DNA of 64,000 nucleotides from positions 114,780 through 178,779 of the forward strand of contig DEXV01000006.1 in assembly GCA_002364325.1 (NCBI GenBank). The letters are read 5' to 3'. This DNA is from Gillisia sp. UBA3175. GTDB lineage: Bacteria > Bacteroidota > Bacteroidia > Flavobacteriales > Flavobacteriaceae. Below, in pieces: positions 19,904 through 28,717 of the stretch (position 1 is the first letter of the stretch; each line of letters opens with the position of its first letter). The notes beneath the pieces were generated by a model. The model made no database searches. It had not been told where the DNA came from and saw nothing but the letters and a program-made list of their open reading frames with translations. Position numbers and translations under genes: made by a program.

Positions 19904-20581
19904 TTATTTATCACGTGTTAAAACCTCATCAATCATTCCATACTCCTTAGCTCTATCGGCTTTCATCCAGAAATCTCTATCGCTATCTTCTTCTATTTTT
20001 TCGTAAGATTGTCCACTATGTTTCGCAATGATATCATATAATTCCTTTTTAAGGCTCAAGATCTCACGAGCTGTGATCTCTATATCACTAGCTTGTCCCT
20101 GCGCTCCACCAAGTGGTTGATGAATCATTACTCTTGAATGCGGAAGTCCGCTTCTTTTTCCCTTTTCTCCTGCACATAACAATACTGCTCCCATAGAAGC
20201 TGCCATCCCAGTACAGATTGTTGCCACATCTGGTTTAATAAATTGCATGGTATCATAGATCCCCAATCCGGCATATACACTTCCTCCTGGAGAGTTAATG
20301 TATATCTGGATATCCTTGGAAGAATCTGTACTTTCCAAAAATAACAACTGTGCCTGAATAATATTCGCGATCTGATCGTTGATTCCAGTTCCTAAAAATA
20401 TGATCCTATCCATCATTAAACGTGAAAAAACATCCATTGCAACAGCATTCATTTGGCGCTCCTCAATTATATTAGGAGTCATCCCCATTGGATTCATACT
20501 AGTGATAATCTTATCGTAGTAATTCCCGTTAATACCGTGATCCTTTATGGCGTATTTTTCGAATTCTTTTCCGTAATTCAT
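19904..20581 (-). CDS. clpP: ATP-dependent Clp protease proteolytic subunit ClpP
   Basis: Serine peptidase of 225 residues (from the ATG at 20581), the barrel of ClpXP. The nucleophile is Ser129 in [12 protein letters not shown] and the catalytic His is His154 in [11 protein letters not shown]. The open frame extends 15 codons further upstream to 20626, into the hairpin after tig; I prefer [14 protein letters not shown], which fits the family. It sits between tig and clpX, a classical arrangement. Confidence 0.97.
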   Translation of the reverse strand: MNYGKEFEKYAIKDHGINGNYYDKIITSMNPMGMTPNIIEERQMNAVAMDVFSRLMMDRIIFLGTGINDQIANIIQAQLLFLESTDSSKDIQIYINSPGGSVYAGLGIYDTMQFIKPDVATICTGMAASMGAVLLCAGEKGKRSGLPHSRVMIHQPLGGAQGQASDIEITAREILSLKKELYDIIAKHSGQSYEKIEEDSDRDFWMKADRAKEYGMIDEVLTRDK

Positions 20582-20609
20582 AGCTATGTAAATTCTCTTT
20601 TTAAGTAAA

Positions 20610-20641
20610 TAAGGCGTTATAACCATTGGTTTAACGCCTTA
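20610..20641 (-). repeat. Intercistronic hairpin between tig and clpP
   Basis: Perfect 10-base arms TAAGGCGTTA / TAACGCCTTA with a 12-base loop, 27 nt after the tig stop. The downstream T-run on the minus strand is weak (TTATTTACTT), so it may be a leaky terminator or an mRNA-stability hairpin. Confidence 0.6.
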
Positions 20642-20667
20642 AAGATATGTATAAAATTTAAGAAAGT

Positions 20668-21990
20668 CTACTTGTAAATCTCTTTAACAAAGTCTTCATA
20701 AGTTACTTCTTTTTCCTTCAATTTAATATTCTCCTTGTAAAATCCAAGAAGTTTTTCATTCATTAATTGCTCAGACAAACGCTTAATCTCATCTTGATTA
20801 GATAGTACACGCGCTGCGATATCATCTAATTCTTTTTCTGAAGGATTCATCTGACCAAATTGAGCCATTTGCTCTTTTATTCTATCGGTTGCAAAAGATT
20901 TAAGGTCTTCAAATTTAACCTGAAGTTTATTCTCCTGGATCAATTTTCCTTCAATTAACTGAAATCTTAGTCCTTGTTCACTCTTCACAAATTCTTCTTC
21001 CGCTTCTTCTTCCGTCAATGGCTTCTCTCCAACCGTTCTTATCCATTTCTGAAGGAATTCTTTGGGAAGTTCAAATTTATTGTTTTCAATTAAAGCTTCT
21101 GTTACGTCATTTAATAATTGCTGATCTCCTTGTTGTTTGAACTGCTTTGCAGCATCTTCTTTGATCTTTCCTTTAAGATCTTCAACAGATTTTACGTCAT
21201 CATTACCAAAAAGCTTATCGAACAATTCCTGGTTTAATTCTGCTAGTTCTTGTTTATTGATCTCTGTGATCTCGAAAGTAACATCTACTGCTAATCCATG
21301 AGTTTTATCATGCTCTACCTTCAAGAAATCCATCAATTGATGGTCATCTTCAAAAAGACCTTTTGTATTAAGCTCTATAACTTCTCCAACCTTTGCTCCA
21401 ATAAATTTAGAAAGGTTTTTCTTCCCTTTCAATTTTTCTAATGGTAAAGTAGCTTGGCTGTCAATTCCTTCTTCTTCATTCTTAAAAGTTCCAACAACAA
21501 CGTCTCCTTCCTCTGCTACTTTTTTAGAAATAAGTTTCCCATATTGCTTCTGGATATGAGCGATCTGATTATTGATCATTTCTTCTCCGGCTACAATATT
21601 ATAATGTGTGATCGGCTTTTTTGTATCTAAATTAACTTCGAATTTTGGGGACAATCCTAATTCAAATTCAAAAGTATAATCATCTTGATTCCAATTAAAA
21701 TTTTCTTGTTCTTTAGGTAACGGATTACCAAGTACATCTAATTTTTCTTCGGTTAAATATTTATTTAAAGCATCTTGTAAAAGTTTATTCACTTCATCTA
21801 CAAGAACTGCCTGTCCGTATTGTTTTTTAACCATTCCCATTGGAACGTGTCCTTTTCTAAAACCAGGAATATTAGCATTCTTCTTATAATCATTTAAGAT
21901 CTTATCTACTTTCTGGCTATAGTCTTCTTTTGCGATAGCTACTTTTACGATCGCATTCAATTCATCAATATTCTCTCTGGTAATATTCAT
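20668..21990 (-). CDS. tig: Trigger factor
   Basis: Ribosome-associated chaperone of 440 residues. The N-terminal domain carries the ribosome-binding signature GFRKGHVPMGMVKKQYG (about 41-57), the middle is a peptidyl-prolyl isomerase-like domain, and the C-terminal helical arms follow. Divergent from E. coli in the PPIase region, as is usual in Bacteroidota. It has a near-perfect promoter and is the first gene of tig-clpP-clpX. Confidence 0.95.
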   Translation of the reverse strand: MNITRENIDELNAIVKVAIAKEDYSQKVDKILNDYKKNANIPGFRKGHVPMGMVKKQYGQAVLVDEVNKLLQDALNKYLTEEKLDVLGNPLPKEQENFNWNQDDYTFEFELGLSPKFEVNLDTKKPITHYNIVAGEEMINNQIAHIQKQYGKLISKKVAEEGDVVVGTFKNEEEGIDSQATLPLEKLKGKKNLSKFIGAKVGEVIELNTKGLFEDDHQLMDFLKVEHDKTHGLAVDVTFEITEINKQELAELNQELFDKLFGNDDVKSVEDLKGKIKEDAAKQFKQQGDQQLLNDVTEALIENNKFELPKEFLQKWIRTVGEKPLTEEEAEEEFVKSEQGLRFQLIEGKLIQENKLQVKFEDLKSFATDRIKEQMAQFGQMNPSEKELDDIAARVLSNQDEIKRLSEQLMNEKLLGFYKENIKLKEKEVTYEDFVKEIYK

Positions 21991-22016
21991 TGTAACGTGT
22001 TATAAAAATTGGTGTG

Positions 22017-22047
22017 CAAAAATACACATTTTTTGCTTGTTTACAAA
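22017..22047 (-). promoter_or_regulatory. tig promoter
   Basis: TTTG (plus-strand 22044-22047), 19 nt, TATTTTTG (22017-22024), 27 nt upstream of the tig ATG: exact consensus. Confidence 0.85.
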
Positions 22048-22056
22048 GTTTCAATA

Positions 22057-22071
22057 TGCTGTATTACAGCA
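22057..22071 (-). repeat. 15-base palindrome upstream of the tig promoter
   Basis: TGCTGTA-T-TACAGCA, perfect 7-base arms, ending 10 nt before the -33 box and 5 nt after the stop of the small membrane-protein gene. No T-run follows; it is placed as an activator or repressor site would be. Confidence 0.55.
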
Positions 22072-22076
22072 GTATT

Positions 22077-22418
22077 CTAATCTGATCCTAATATGGAAAA
22101 CAAGATTGTTTGTACTAGAGAAAGTAGCAAACTAAAAATTAATGCTATTAGGAAACCATCTACCCCAAATCCAGAAATAAATGCATCTGCCAGTAAAATG
22201 ATCACTGCATTTATAACAAGTAAAAATAAACCAAGGGTAATAATGGTAACCGGTAATGTTAACAACACTAATATTGGCTTTACTATAAGATTAAGTATTG
22301 CAAGGACTATGGCTACTATTATAGCAGTAACATAACTTGCAACTGTAACTCCCGGTAAAAATTTAGCGATTAAAACAACTGCTAATGCGGTTAATAAAAT
22401 ACGTATTAGAAACTTCAT
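22077..22418 (-). CDS. Phage-holin-family (PF04020-type) small membrane protein
   Basis: 113 residues, almost entirely hydrophobic with four predicted helices and the NLIVKPILVLLTLPVTIITLGLF core typical of the PF04020 family. Despite the family name these are ordinary chromosomal membrane proteins of unknown function, widespread in bacteria, and there is no phage context here. Its ATG is at 22416-22418. It lies upstream of tig on the same strand. Confidence 0.85.
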   Translation of the reverse strand: MKFLIRILLTALAVVLIAKFLPGVTVASYVTAIIVAIVLAILNLIVKPILVLLTLPVTIITLGLFLLVINAVIILLADAFISGFGVDGFLIALIFSLLLSLVQTILFSILGSD

Positions 22419-22460
22419 AATTTAGGTTGGTTTTTTTGATTGATTATCACACAAAAATGC

Positions 22461-22486
22461 AAAAAAAACGCCGGATAAAATCCGGC
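22461..22486 (-). terminator. Terminator of the fadL-SGNH unit
   Basis: GCCGGAT / ATCCGGC stem with a 3-base loop and eight Ts on the minus strand, 66 nt after the SGNH gene stop. Confidence 0.9.
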
Positions 22487-22551
22487 ATTTTCTTTTTTAT
22501 GATATAATTAATACCCTCGTAATTATGATTACTACAGATACTTTAAACTAT

Positions 22552-24117
22552 TTATTGAACGTCGTTATTAAGAGTAACTGTACCATAAGAACCAATATTC
22601 ACTTTTGGTACTGTAGAATTGTAAGTATTGTTAATTGCCTCTATAATAGTATTAGCAACTAAAGCATATCCACGAGGTGTTGGATGAACTCCGTCTAGAG
22701 AAAAAGCACCACCTGTAACGAAAGTTGAAGTTAGATTTCCACCATCGTAAGAAACGCCACCATTTGCTACTTGAGCTAATACAGCCTTAGCATCTACAAA
22801 AGCCAATCCGTTAGCTTGCGCTAAAGCCTTAATAGTAGCATTATAGCTAGCTTGCGCGGTAGATATAGCCAGTAATTCAGATTTATCTAAAACATCTTTA
22901 TCCTCTATTCCGCTAACAGCTCCTAAAACTAATTGAGCCTGCTCTGCAGTTGGTGTTCCCCCAGTTTGAAGAATTCCTAAAACCTGCATAACCGCTGGAG
23001 TAAGCATTACTGAACCATAACCTTGAGCTAATGCACCACGGTTAATTGTAAGCACTAATAATTCCTCTGCCGTCATTTGTCTAAAGCCTAATGGATTGGT
23101 TTGAGAAACTGGAACCTCTATTAAAAACCTGTTTGGACCAGCATTAAATGTTATAGCATATTGAGCCGCTAAACCCTGAGCTATTGCTGGGTCTAATCCT
23201 TGACGAATTGCTCCCTGAGCAAAGATTCCTGCTACCGCTCGAAAAAATCCAGTTAGGTTAGCTGCAGTTGCTGCATCTAAAACCAAGGCATTATTAGGAA
23301 TAGTAGTGAAAAATGGAATTGAAGTAACATCTGGCAAATTAACCAAAGCTCCATCTGCTCCTGTTCCTACCATTGCATTTACAATAGTGGAATAAGCCGA
23401 AGCGAAAACCTGAGGATCTGTAATATCATTAGATCCGTAAGTTGCAGGATTTAAATTCCCGGTTTGGTCTACTCCAACTCCACCTGAAGTTGCGTAACTT
23501 AAAATATCATTGTTTCCAATAAATAAAGAAAAGAAAGAAGGGTTTTGCGCCACTGCATCTGCTAATACCGAAGTGCTTGGGCTTGATGCAAATCTCACAA
23601 AGTATGGATTTGCAGTACCAACTGGTACTCCAGAAATATCTCCGTAGCTAGGTGTGATTAAATGAAAACTCTTAGCTCCAGGTACTCCCATGTTTCCAAA
23701 AGGTCCAGATAATACATTGGTAATATCTGTAGTTGGTTGCATCCCTGTGTAGATCTGTGGTGATGGATTTCCATCTGCACCAACTGCTAATACTCTTCTA
23801 TTGGCGAAAATCTGATTTCCTGCAAATAATAATCCCCCAGCATTATCCAACACTAAAGGCTGAGTAAACATTTGGGTTTCTTGTACTTTGGCAAACTGCT
23901 GAGCCATAATGTTTGGATACGAGTTTTCTTGCCCTGTAAGATATAAGGCTCCATCTGCATATCCTGCAGTTAATGAATTTCCTAAAGCCACATAGTTAGA
24001 AAAGTCTGTTTCACCGTTAGAATAAAATCCAATTTCATCTACAGGATTGTCTAATTCCGGCTCACAAGAAATAATCCCTAAGGCCAGAAATGGTAAATAT
24101 TTTATATAATTTTTCAT
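22552..24117 (-). CDS. SGNH/GDSL-family lipoprotein hydrolase
   Basis: Lipoprotein of 521 residues: signal peptide with lipobox Cys18 (GIISC), then an SGNH hydrolase. Block I reads GNSLT (46-50) with the nucleophile Ser48 (Asn replaces the usual Asp), block III is GNND (201-204) and block V is DGVHPTPRG with Asp475 and His478. About 270 residues separate blocks III and V, far more than in small esterases, and this insert is rich in Ala/Gly/Gln. Anchored in the outer membrane, it would cleave esters or lipids outside or in the periplasm. It is 21 nt after the FadL gene, which suggests hydrolysis coupled to fatty-acid uptake. Confidence 0.88.
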   Translation of the reverse strand: MKNYIKYLPFLALGIISCEPELDNPVDEIGFYSNGETDFSNYVALGNSLTAGYADGALYLTGQENSYPNIMAQQFAKVQETQMFTQPLVLDNAGGLLFAGNQIFANRRVLAVGADGNPSPQIYTGMQPTTDITNVLSGPFGNMGVPGAKSFHLITPSYGDISGVPVGTANPYFVRFASSPSTSVLADAVAQNPSFFSLFIGNNDILSYATSGGVGVDQTGNLNPATYGSNDITDPQVFASAYSTIVNAMVGTGADGALVNLPDVTSIPFFTTIPNNALVLDAATAANLTGFFRAVAGIFAQGAIRQGLDPAIAQGLAAQYAITFNAGPNRFLIEVPVSQTNPLGFRQMTAEELLVLTINRGALAQGYGSVMLTPAVMQVLGILQTGGTPTAEQAQLVLGAVSGIEDKDVLDKSELLAISTAQASYNATIKALAQANGLAFVDAKAVLAQVANGGVSYDGGNLTSTFVTGGAFSLDGVHPTPRGYALVANTIIEAINNTYNSTVPKVNIGSYGTVTLNNDVQ

Positions 24118-24138
24118 CTTAATATCTGAATTATCCTA

Positions 24139-25389
24139 TTATAATTTATAAGTGATTCCTAGTCCTGGCGCAAATGCACTTGACTTGTATGTTCCTGAAA
24201 AAGGAACAGCTTGCCCATTTTCGAAGTAATAATCGTAAGAAGCATCTATTTCTTTAAATCTTGAATACAAGAATGAAGCATCAATCGCAAAGTGATTATT
24301 TAGAGCTATAGAAAGTCCGGCAGTAAAGTTATTAGAATCGTTACGCGGAGTTTCTGGCGCAAAATATCCTTCTTGAACCGGAGACTCATCAAAATAATAT
24401 CCTGCTCTTAAAGTAAACATATCTGTTGCATCATATTGCAATCCAAATCTATAAATAGAGGAATCTTTATAATTTCTAGCATTCTTAGAATCTGGAATAT
24501 TAGGATCAGCAAATTCTAGATCTAAAGATTCATATACACTCCATAAGGTTTGGTTATAATCGAAAGCAAACAACCACTTATCAAAGAATTGGTAAGAAAG
24601 TCCAACTGTTACCTCTGCAGGCAAAGGAAGCTCTGCATTAAATTGTGTATCTGCAAAAGGAGTTAATGGAGAGTTTGGTATATTTTCAAAATCTGCCTCT
24701 CCACCTTCAGCTTCTAAAATAATTTCAGATCTATAGTTAAATCCTACTCTTAATTTTTCGGTTGGGCTAAACATAGCACTTGCAGACCATCCCCAACTAG
24801 AAACTCCAGTAGCATCTACAGTTACGTTACTTCTATTTCCATCGATATCAGATAAAGTTCTATTTAAATTTCTGTTGAAATTTACACTTCCAGTAACATA
24901 GATAGGTCCACCACCAACACTAAAATAAGGCGATAGCTTTACAGAAACTAACGGTTGTACATAAATAGCAGCAAGATCAATATTATTTACTAAATGAGAA
25001 CCTGCCCAATCATCTTCCCATTCTACCGTACTTCCGTAAGGAGTATAAACACTTAATCCCATAGTTAACCAATCGGTCACTTTATAAGATGCATATAAAT
25101 ACAATGGAGTTCCAACTGGACTATCTGTTCTGGCAAAATCACCAGTTTGTTCATTTTGATACACAACATCTGAAAATACACCAAATCCACCTGCAGAAAT
25201 ATTCAGTCTGTTTTCTAAATACACTAATCCAGAAGGGTTAAAAAATCCAAGTTCTGCGCTATTCACAACCGCTACTCCAGTATGTCCCATGGCTAAAGCT
25301 CGCTGTCCCTGCAAACTCACACGATACCCCCCGGCATAGGTTACAGCTGTAGCCAACGCGAAAACCGTTAGTAATAATAGTTTTTTCAT
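24139..25389 (-). CDS. OmpP1/FadL/TodX family outer-membrane transporter
   Basis: 416 residues with signal peptide (about 1-19) and a beta-barrel rich in alternating aromatic strands. The start of the mature protein (GYRVSLQGQRALAMGHTGVA...ELGFFNPSGLVYL) is the FadL hatch-type N-terminus. FadL proteins pass long-chain fatty acids or hydrophobic compounds across the outer membrane. First gene of a two-gene unit with the SGNH lipoprotein; its promoter is preceded by a palindrome. Confidence 0.92.
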   Translation of the reverse strand: MKKLLLLTVFALATAVTYAGGYRVSLQGQRALAMGHTGVAVVNSAELGFFNPSGLVYLENRLNISAGGFGVFSDVVYQNEQTGDFARTDSPVGTPLYLYASYKVTDWLTMGLSVYTPYGSTVEWEDDWAGSHLVNNIDLAAIYVQPLVSVKLSPYFSVGGGPIYVTGSVNFNRNLNRTLSDIDGNRSNVTVDATGVSSWGWSASAMFSPTEKLRVGFNYRSEIILEAEGGEADFENIPNSPLTPFADTQFNAELPLPAEVTVGLSYQFFDKWLFAFDYNQTLWSVYESLDLEFADPNIPDSKNARNYKDSSIYRFGLQYDATDMFTLRAGYYFDESPVQEGYFAPETPRNDSNNFTAGLSIALNNHFAIDASFLYSRFKEIDASYDYYFENGQAVPFSGTYKSSAFAPGLGITYKL

Positions 25390-25427
25390 AATTAAATTTG
25401 AGTTAATTTTATTTTTTATGGATGCAC

Positions 25428-25458
25428 CAAAATTAGCATAAATTATAAATTATGCAAG
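25428..25458 (-). promoter_or_regulatory. fadL-like promoter
   Basis: CTTG (plus-strand 25455-25458), 19 nt, TAATTTTG (25428-25435): consensus match 38 nt upstream of the ATG. Confidence 0.8.
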
Positions 25459-25469
25459 GAATTGCACTA

Positions 25470-25493
25470 ATTTATTATGCATACATAATAAAT
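25470..25493. repeat. 24-base palindrome upstream of fadL-like promoter
   Basis: ATTTATTATG-CATA-CATAATAAAT, perfect 10-base arms. It lies 11 bases upstream of the -33 box. A second, weaker palindrome with arms GCATAA / TTATGC (25436-25455) fills the spacer between -33 and -7. Likely regulator-binding sites. Confidence 0.6.
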
Positions 25494-25504
25494 GGACTAA
25501 AAGT

Positions 25505-26269
25505 TTATAGGAATTCTGTTACAATCTTAAAAAACTCTGGCATTTTCTCAGCGTGAACCCAGTGTCCAGCGCCTTCGATTGTTTTAATACTCGCGTTTGG
25601 AAAGTGTTTAAGGATTAACGGTTTATCCTCTTTTGTGATATAATTTGAATTTCCCCCGTTAATAAACAGGGTAGGTTTTTCGAAAACAACATCATCTGCC
25701 AATGCTAATCCAACATTTTTTGATGCTTCCTGAAGCACCTCCAGATTTAACCTTAATGAAAGTTTTTCCTTTGTCTTCCAGTATAAATTCTTCAGCAGAA
25801 AAAGCCTGGTTCCCGTATCCGGAATATATTCAGCTAAAAAATCTTCAGCATCGCCACGAGAGGTGAGATTCTGATTTTCTAATGCTTGCAAACCTTCTAG
25901 AATTTCTTGATGATGAGGTGCATAATATTTTGGAGCTATGTCTACAATGATCAGTTTTTGCATTAGTTCCGGAAAATCGGCAGCTATTTGCATAGCCACT
26001 TTCCCACCCATAGAATGGCCTAATAAAATAATATTTTTCAAATTATGAGTATCGCAATAATTCTTAATGTCTTGAGACATCACTTCATAATTCATTTCTG
26101 AAGTATGGGGACTTCTCCCATGATTTCTCTGATCTATTAAGTGCACTTGATATCCTTCCTCTGAAAACTTATTCCCTAAAGTTTTCCAATTATCACCCAT
26201 TCCTAGAAAACCATGTAAGAATAAGAATGGTGTTCCTTCTCCTATAATAGAACTGTATAATTGTATCAT
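25505..26269 (-). CDS. Alpha/beta-fold hydrolase (YbfF-like)
   Basis: 254 residues with the nucleophile elbow GHSMGG (Ser86), oxyanion region [10 protein letters not shown] (from residue 19) and catalytic His in GAGHWVHAE near residue 236. Closest in feel to the YbfF esterase group (acyl-CoA or small-ester hydrolases). It overlaps the upstream pdxJ by 4 bases (ATGA), so the two are translationally coupled; a functional link with vitamin B6 is not evident. Confidence 0.85.
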   Translation of the reverse strand: MIQLYSSIIGEGTPFLFLHGFLGMGDNWKTLGNKFSEEGYQVHLIDQRNHGRSPHTSEMNYEVMSQDIKNYCDTHNLKNIILLGHSMGGKVAMQIAADFPELMQKLIIVDIAPKYYAPHHQEILEGLQALENQNLTSRGDAEDFLAEYIPDTGTRLFLLKNLYWKTKEKLSLRLNLEVLQEASKNVGLALADDVVFEKPTLFINGGNSNYITKEDKPLILKHFPNASIKTIEGAGHWVHAEKMPEFFKIVTEFL

Positions 26270-26982
26270 GAATTCAATAATTTTAAATATTTGGCAATTG
26301 TCGTTTCTAATCCCAGATATAAAGCTTCACTTATCAAGGCATGACCTATAGAAACTTCTAAAAGTCCCGGCACTTCTTGCTGAAAATATTGAATATTTTC
26401 GAGAGAAAGATCGTGCCCTGCATTAATACCCAGATCTGAGGCTATTGCTACTTTTGCGCATGCTGTATAGATCTTTACTGCATCTTTATTTCCTTTACCG
26501 TATGCTTCGGCATAAGCTTCGGTATAAAGTTCTATTCTATCTGCGCCTGTATTAGCAGCATGCTCCACCATTTTTACCTTAGGATCCACAAAAATGGAAG
26601 TTCTTATGTTATTTCGATTAAATTCGGAGATCACTTCCTTCAGAAAATCTTTATGCTTTATTGTATCCCAACCTGCATTTGAGGTTATTGCATCTACCGA
26701 ATCGGGCACCAATGTAACTTGTGCCGGCTTTGTCTTTAAAACTAATTCTATGAATTTTGGAACAGGATTACCTTCAATATTAAATTCTGTAGTTAAAACA
26801 GGTTTAAGGTCTAACACATCCTGATATCTTATATGGCGTTCATCTGGCCTTGGATGAACAGTGATTCCTTGAGCGCCAAAAGATTCTATATCCTTGGCAA
26901 ACTGAACTAAATTAGGAACATCTCCACCTCTTGCATTTCTTAGAGTGGCAATTTTATTGATGTTTACACTTAAATGGGTCAT
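26266..26982 (-). CDS. pdxJ: Pyridoxine 5'-phosphate synthase
   Basis: 238-residue TIM barrel that condenses 1-deoxyxylulose 5-phosphate and 3-amino-2-oxopropyl phosphate in the DXP-dependent vitamin B6 pathway. Family motifs: [17 protein letters not shown] at the N-terminus, [12 protein letters not shown] with catalytic His and the phosphate-binding [11 protein letters not shown]. The last motif, [15 protein letters not shown], is also typical. Divergent from the CBS-nadK pair. Confidence 0.97.
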   Translation of the reverse strand: MTHLSVNINKIATLRNARGGDVPNLVQFAKDIESFGAQGITVHPRPDERHIRYQDVLDLKPVLTTEFNIEGNPVPKFIELVLKTKPAQVTLVPDSVDAITSNAGWDTIKHKDFLKEVISEFNRNNIRTSIFVDPKVKMVEHAANTGADRIELYTEAYAEAYGKGNKDAVKIYTACAKVAIASDLGINAGHDLSLENIQYFQQEVPGLLEVSIGHALISEALYLGLETTIAKYLKLLNS

Positions 26983-27073
26983 GGTTTTTGGCTTTGAATT
27001 AACAAAAATACAAAGATGGAGATGCCTTATTGAATATTATTTTAATTAATTTGCATTAAAATGAAGCGGAATT

Positions 27074-27730
27074 ATGAGTATAGAAAGTTATATTGTAAAT
27101 GATATCGAGATCTGCCAGATCACAGATAAAGTTGGGGACTTAAAGAAAAAATTTAACGAACTTACTTACTCTCATTTACCGGTGGCCAGAGAAGGAACTT
27201 ATATAGGTAGTGTTTCTGAAAATGATGTGCGTTGTTTTGAAGCAGAAAAAACCTTGGAAGAATATCAATATGCATTAGAAGGGTTTTACGCACGAGAATC
27301 TGATTATTGGCTGGATACCTTAGAAACTTTTGCCCAAAACCAGACCAACATTTTACCTGTGTTAAATACTGATAATGTTTATTTAGGTTATTTGGAATTG
27401 AGTGATATTCTGCATCATTTTAATGAAACTCCATTTTTAAATGAGCCAGGCGGAATAATTGTAATAGAAAAAGGTTCATTGGACTATTCCTTTAGTGAAA
27501 TAGCGCAGATAATAGAATCTCAAAATTCCCGTATTTCAGGGATGTTCGTTTCTTTGCAGGAAAATGATCTTACTCAAATTACAGTAAAGACCAGCAGCTC
27601 TAGCTTAAATGAAATTTTACAAACCTTAAGAAGATATGGATATTCCATATTATCTGAACATCAGGAAGATATTTACAGTAAAAACCTTAAAGAGCGTACC
27701 AAATATTTGGATAAATATCTTAACATATAA
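27074..27730 (+). CDS. CBS-domain protein with ACT-like C-terminus
   Basis: 218 residues. The first two thirds form a CBS pair (about 1-120; SHLPVAREGTYIGSVSENDV and NILPVLNTDNVYLGYLELSDI), a module that usually senses adenosyl nucleotides. Residues about 125-200 (GGIIVIEKGSLDYSFSEIAQIIES...) look ACT-like. No catalytic domain. It is 2 nt upstream of nadK and surely co-transcribed, suggesting a sensor role connected with NAD(P) supply, but this is inference from adjacency. Confidence 0.8.
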   Translation: MSIESYIVNDIEICQITDKVGDLKKKFNELTYSHLPVAREGTYIGSVSENDVRCFEAEKTLEEYQYALEGFYARESDYWLDTLETFAQNQTNILPVLNTDNVYLGYLELSDILHHFNETPFLNEPGGIIVIEKGSLDYSFSEIAQIIESQNSRISGMFVSLQENDLTQITVKTSSSSLNEILQTLRRYGYSILSEHQEDIYSKNLKERTKYLDKYLNI

Positions 27731-27732
27731 CC

Positions 27733-28617
27733 ATGAAAGTAGGCATCTATGGTCAATTTTATCATCGGGATTCCGGCATATATATAAAAGAACTCTTTGA
27801 TATCCTGGATAAGGAGAATATCGAAGTTCACATAGAAAAGAATTTTTTGGATCTTATCCATGAGCATAAGATACTACACAAAGATTATGCTCACTTTAGT
27901 ACTTTTAAAGAACTAGATAATTCCTACGATCTTTTCTTTAGCATTGGTGGAGATGGAACCATTTTGAAATCTATAAATTACATTCAAGACTTAAATATTC
28001 CTATTCTGGGAATTAATACTGGAAGATTAGGCTTTCTTGCCACTATACAGAAAGAGGAAATAAAGCGAAGTATATCTTCCATTCTACATAAAAAATATGC
28101 TATTTCTGAAAGAACTGTGCTCTGTATTCACACCAATCCAAGTAGTGATGAAATTGGAGAAAGCAATTATGCCCTCAATGAAATAGCGGTTAGCAGAAAG
28201 AATACTACGTCTATGATCACTGTAGATACGTGGTTAGACGATAAATATCTAACTTCTTATTGGGCAGACGGATTAATAATTTCTACTCCAACCGGTTCTA
28301 CCGGGTATTCTTTAAGTTGTGGTGGCCCGGTAATTGTACCAGACACAAAAGCATTGGTGATCACACCAATTGCACCGCATAATTTAAATGCTCGTCCATT
28401 AGTAATTAAAGATAACACCAAGATCACTTTAAAAGTTTCTGGAAGAGAGGATTTTTCCCTGATTTCTATGGACTCGCGTATTGCAACCATTAGCAATACA
28501 ACAGAAATAACTATAAAAATTGCCCCTTTCACAATTAGTATGGTAGAACTAGAAAAAGATAGTTTTCTTGAAACCCTCAGAAAAAAGTTGTTATGGGGTG
28601 AAGACAAACGTAATTAG
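27733..28617 (+). CDS. nadK: NAD kinase
   Basis: 294 residues; phosphorylates NAD to NADP. The GGDGT motif (72-76, with catalytic Asp74) is followed by NTGRLGFLA and the STPTGSTGYSLSCGGP loop. It begins 2 nt after the CBS gene. Confidence 0.97.
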   Translation: MKVGIYGQFYHRDSGIYIKELFDILDKENIEVHIEKNFLDLIHEHKILHKDYAHFSTFKELDNSYDLFFSIGGDGTILKSINYIQDLNIPILGINTGRLGFLATIQKEEIKRSISSILHKKYAISERTVLCIHTNPSSDEIGESNYALNEIAVSRKNTTSMITVDTWLDDKYLTSYWADGLIISTPTGSTGYSLSCGGPVIVPDTKALVITPIAPHNLNARPLVIKDNTKITLKVSGREDFSLISMDSRIATISNTTEITIKIAPFTISMVELEKDSFLETLRKKLLWGEDKRN

Positions 28618-28671
28618 GCAATAAAACCCTGCATTAATTGTTTATATGATTATACAAAAACGCTCAAATTA

Positions 28672-28700
28672 TTGTAGGGCAAACATTATTGTTATATTTG
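28672..28700 (+). promoter_or_regulatory. Promoter of the DUF6089-uppS-bamA-ompH operon
   Basis: TTG (28672-28674), 18 nt, TATATTTG (28693-28700), 17 nt upstream of the first ATG. Confidence 0.75.
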
Positions 28701-28717
28701 CAAACTTTTGAAATTCT

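Noticed and set aside
22077..22418. Phage holin name suggesting a prophage remnant
   Set aside because: The PF04020-type family is a common chromosomal membrane protein and no other phage gene, integrase or attachment site lies nearby.
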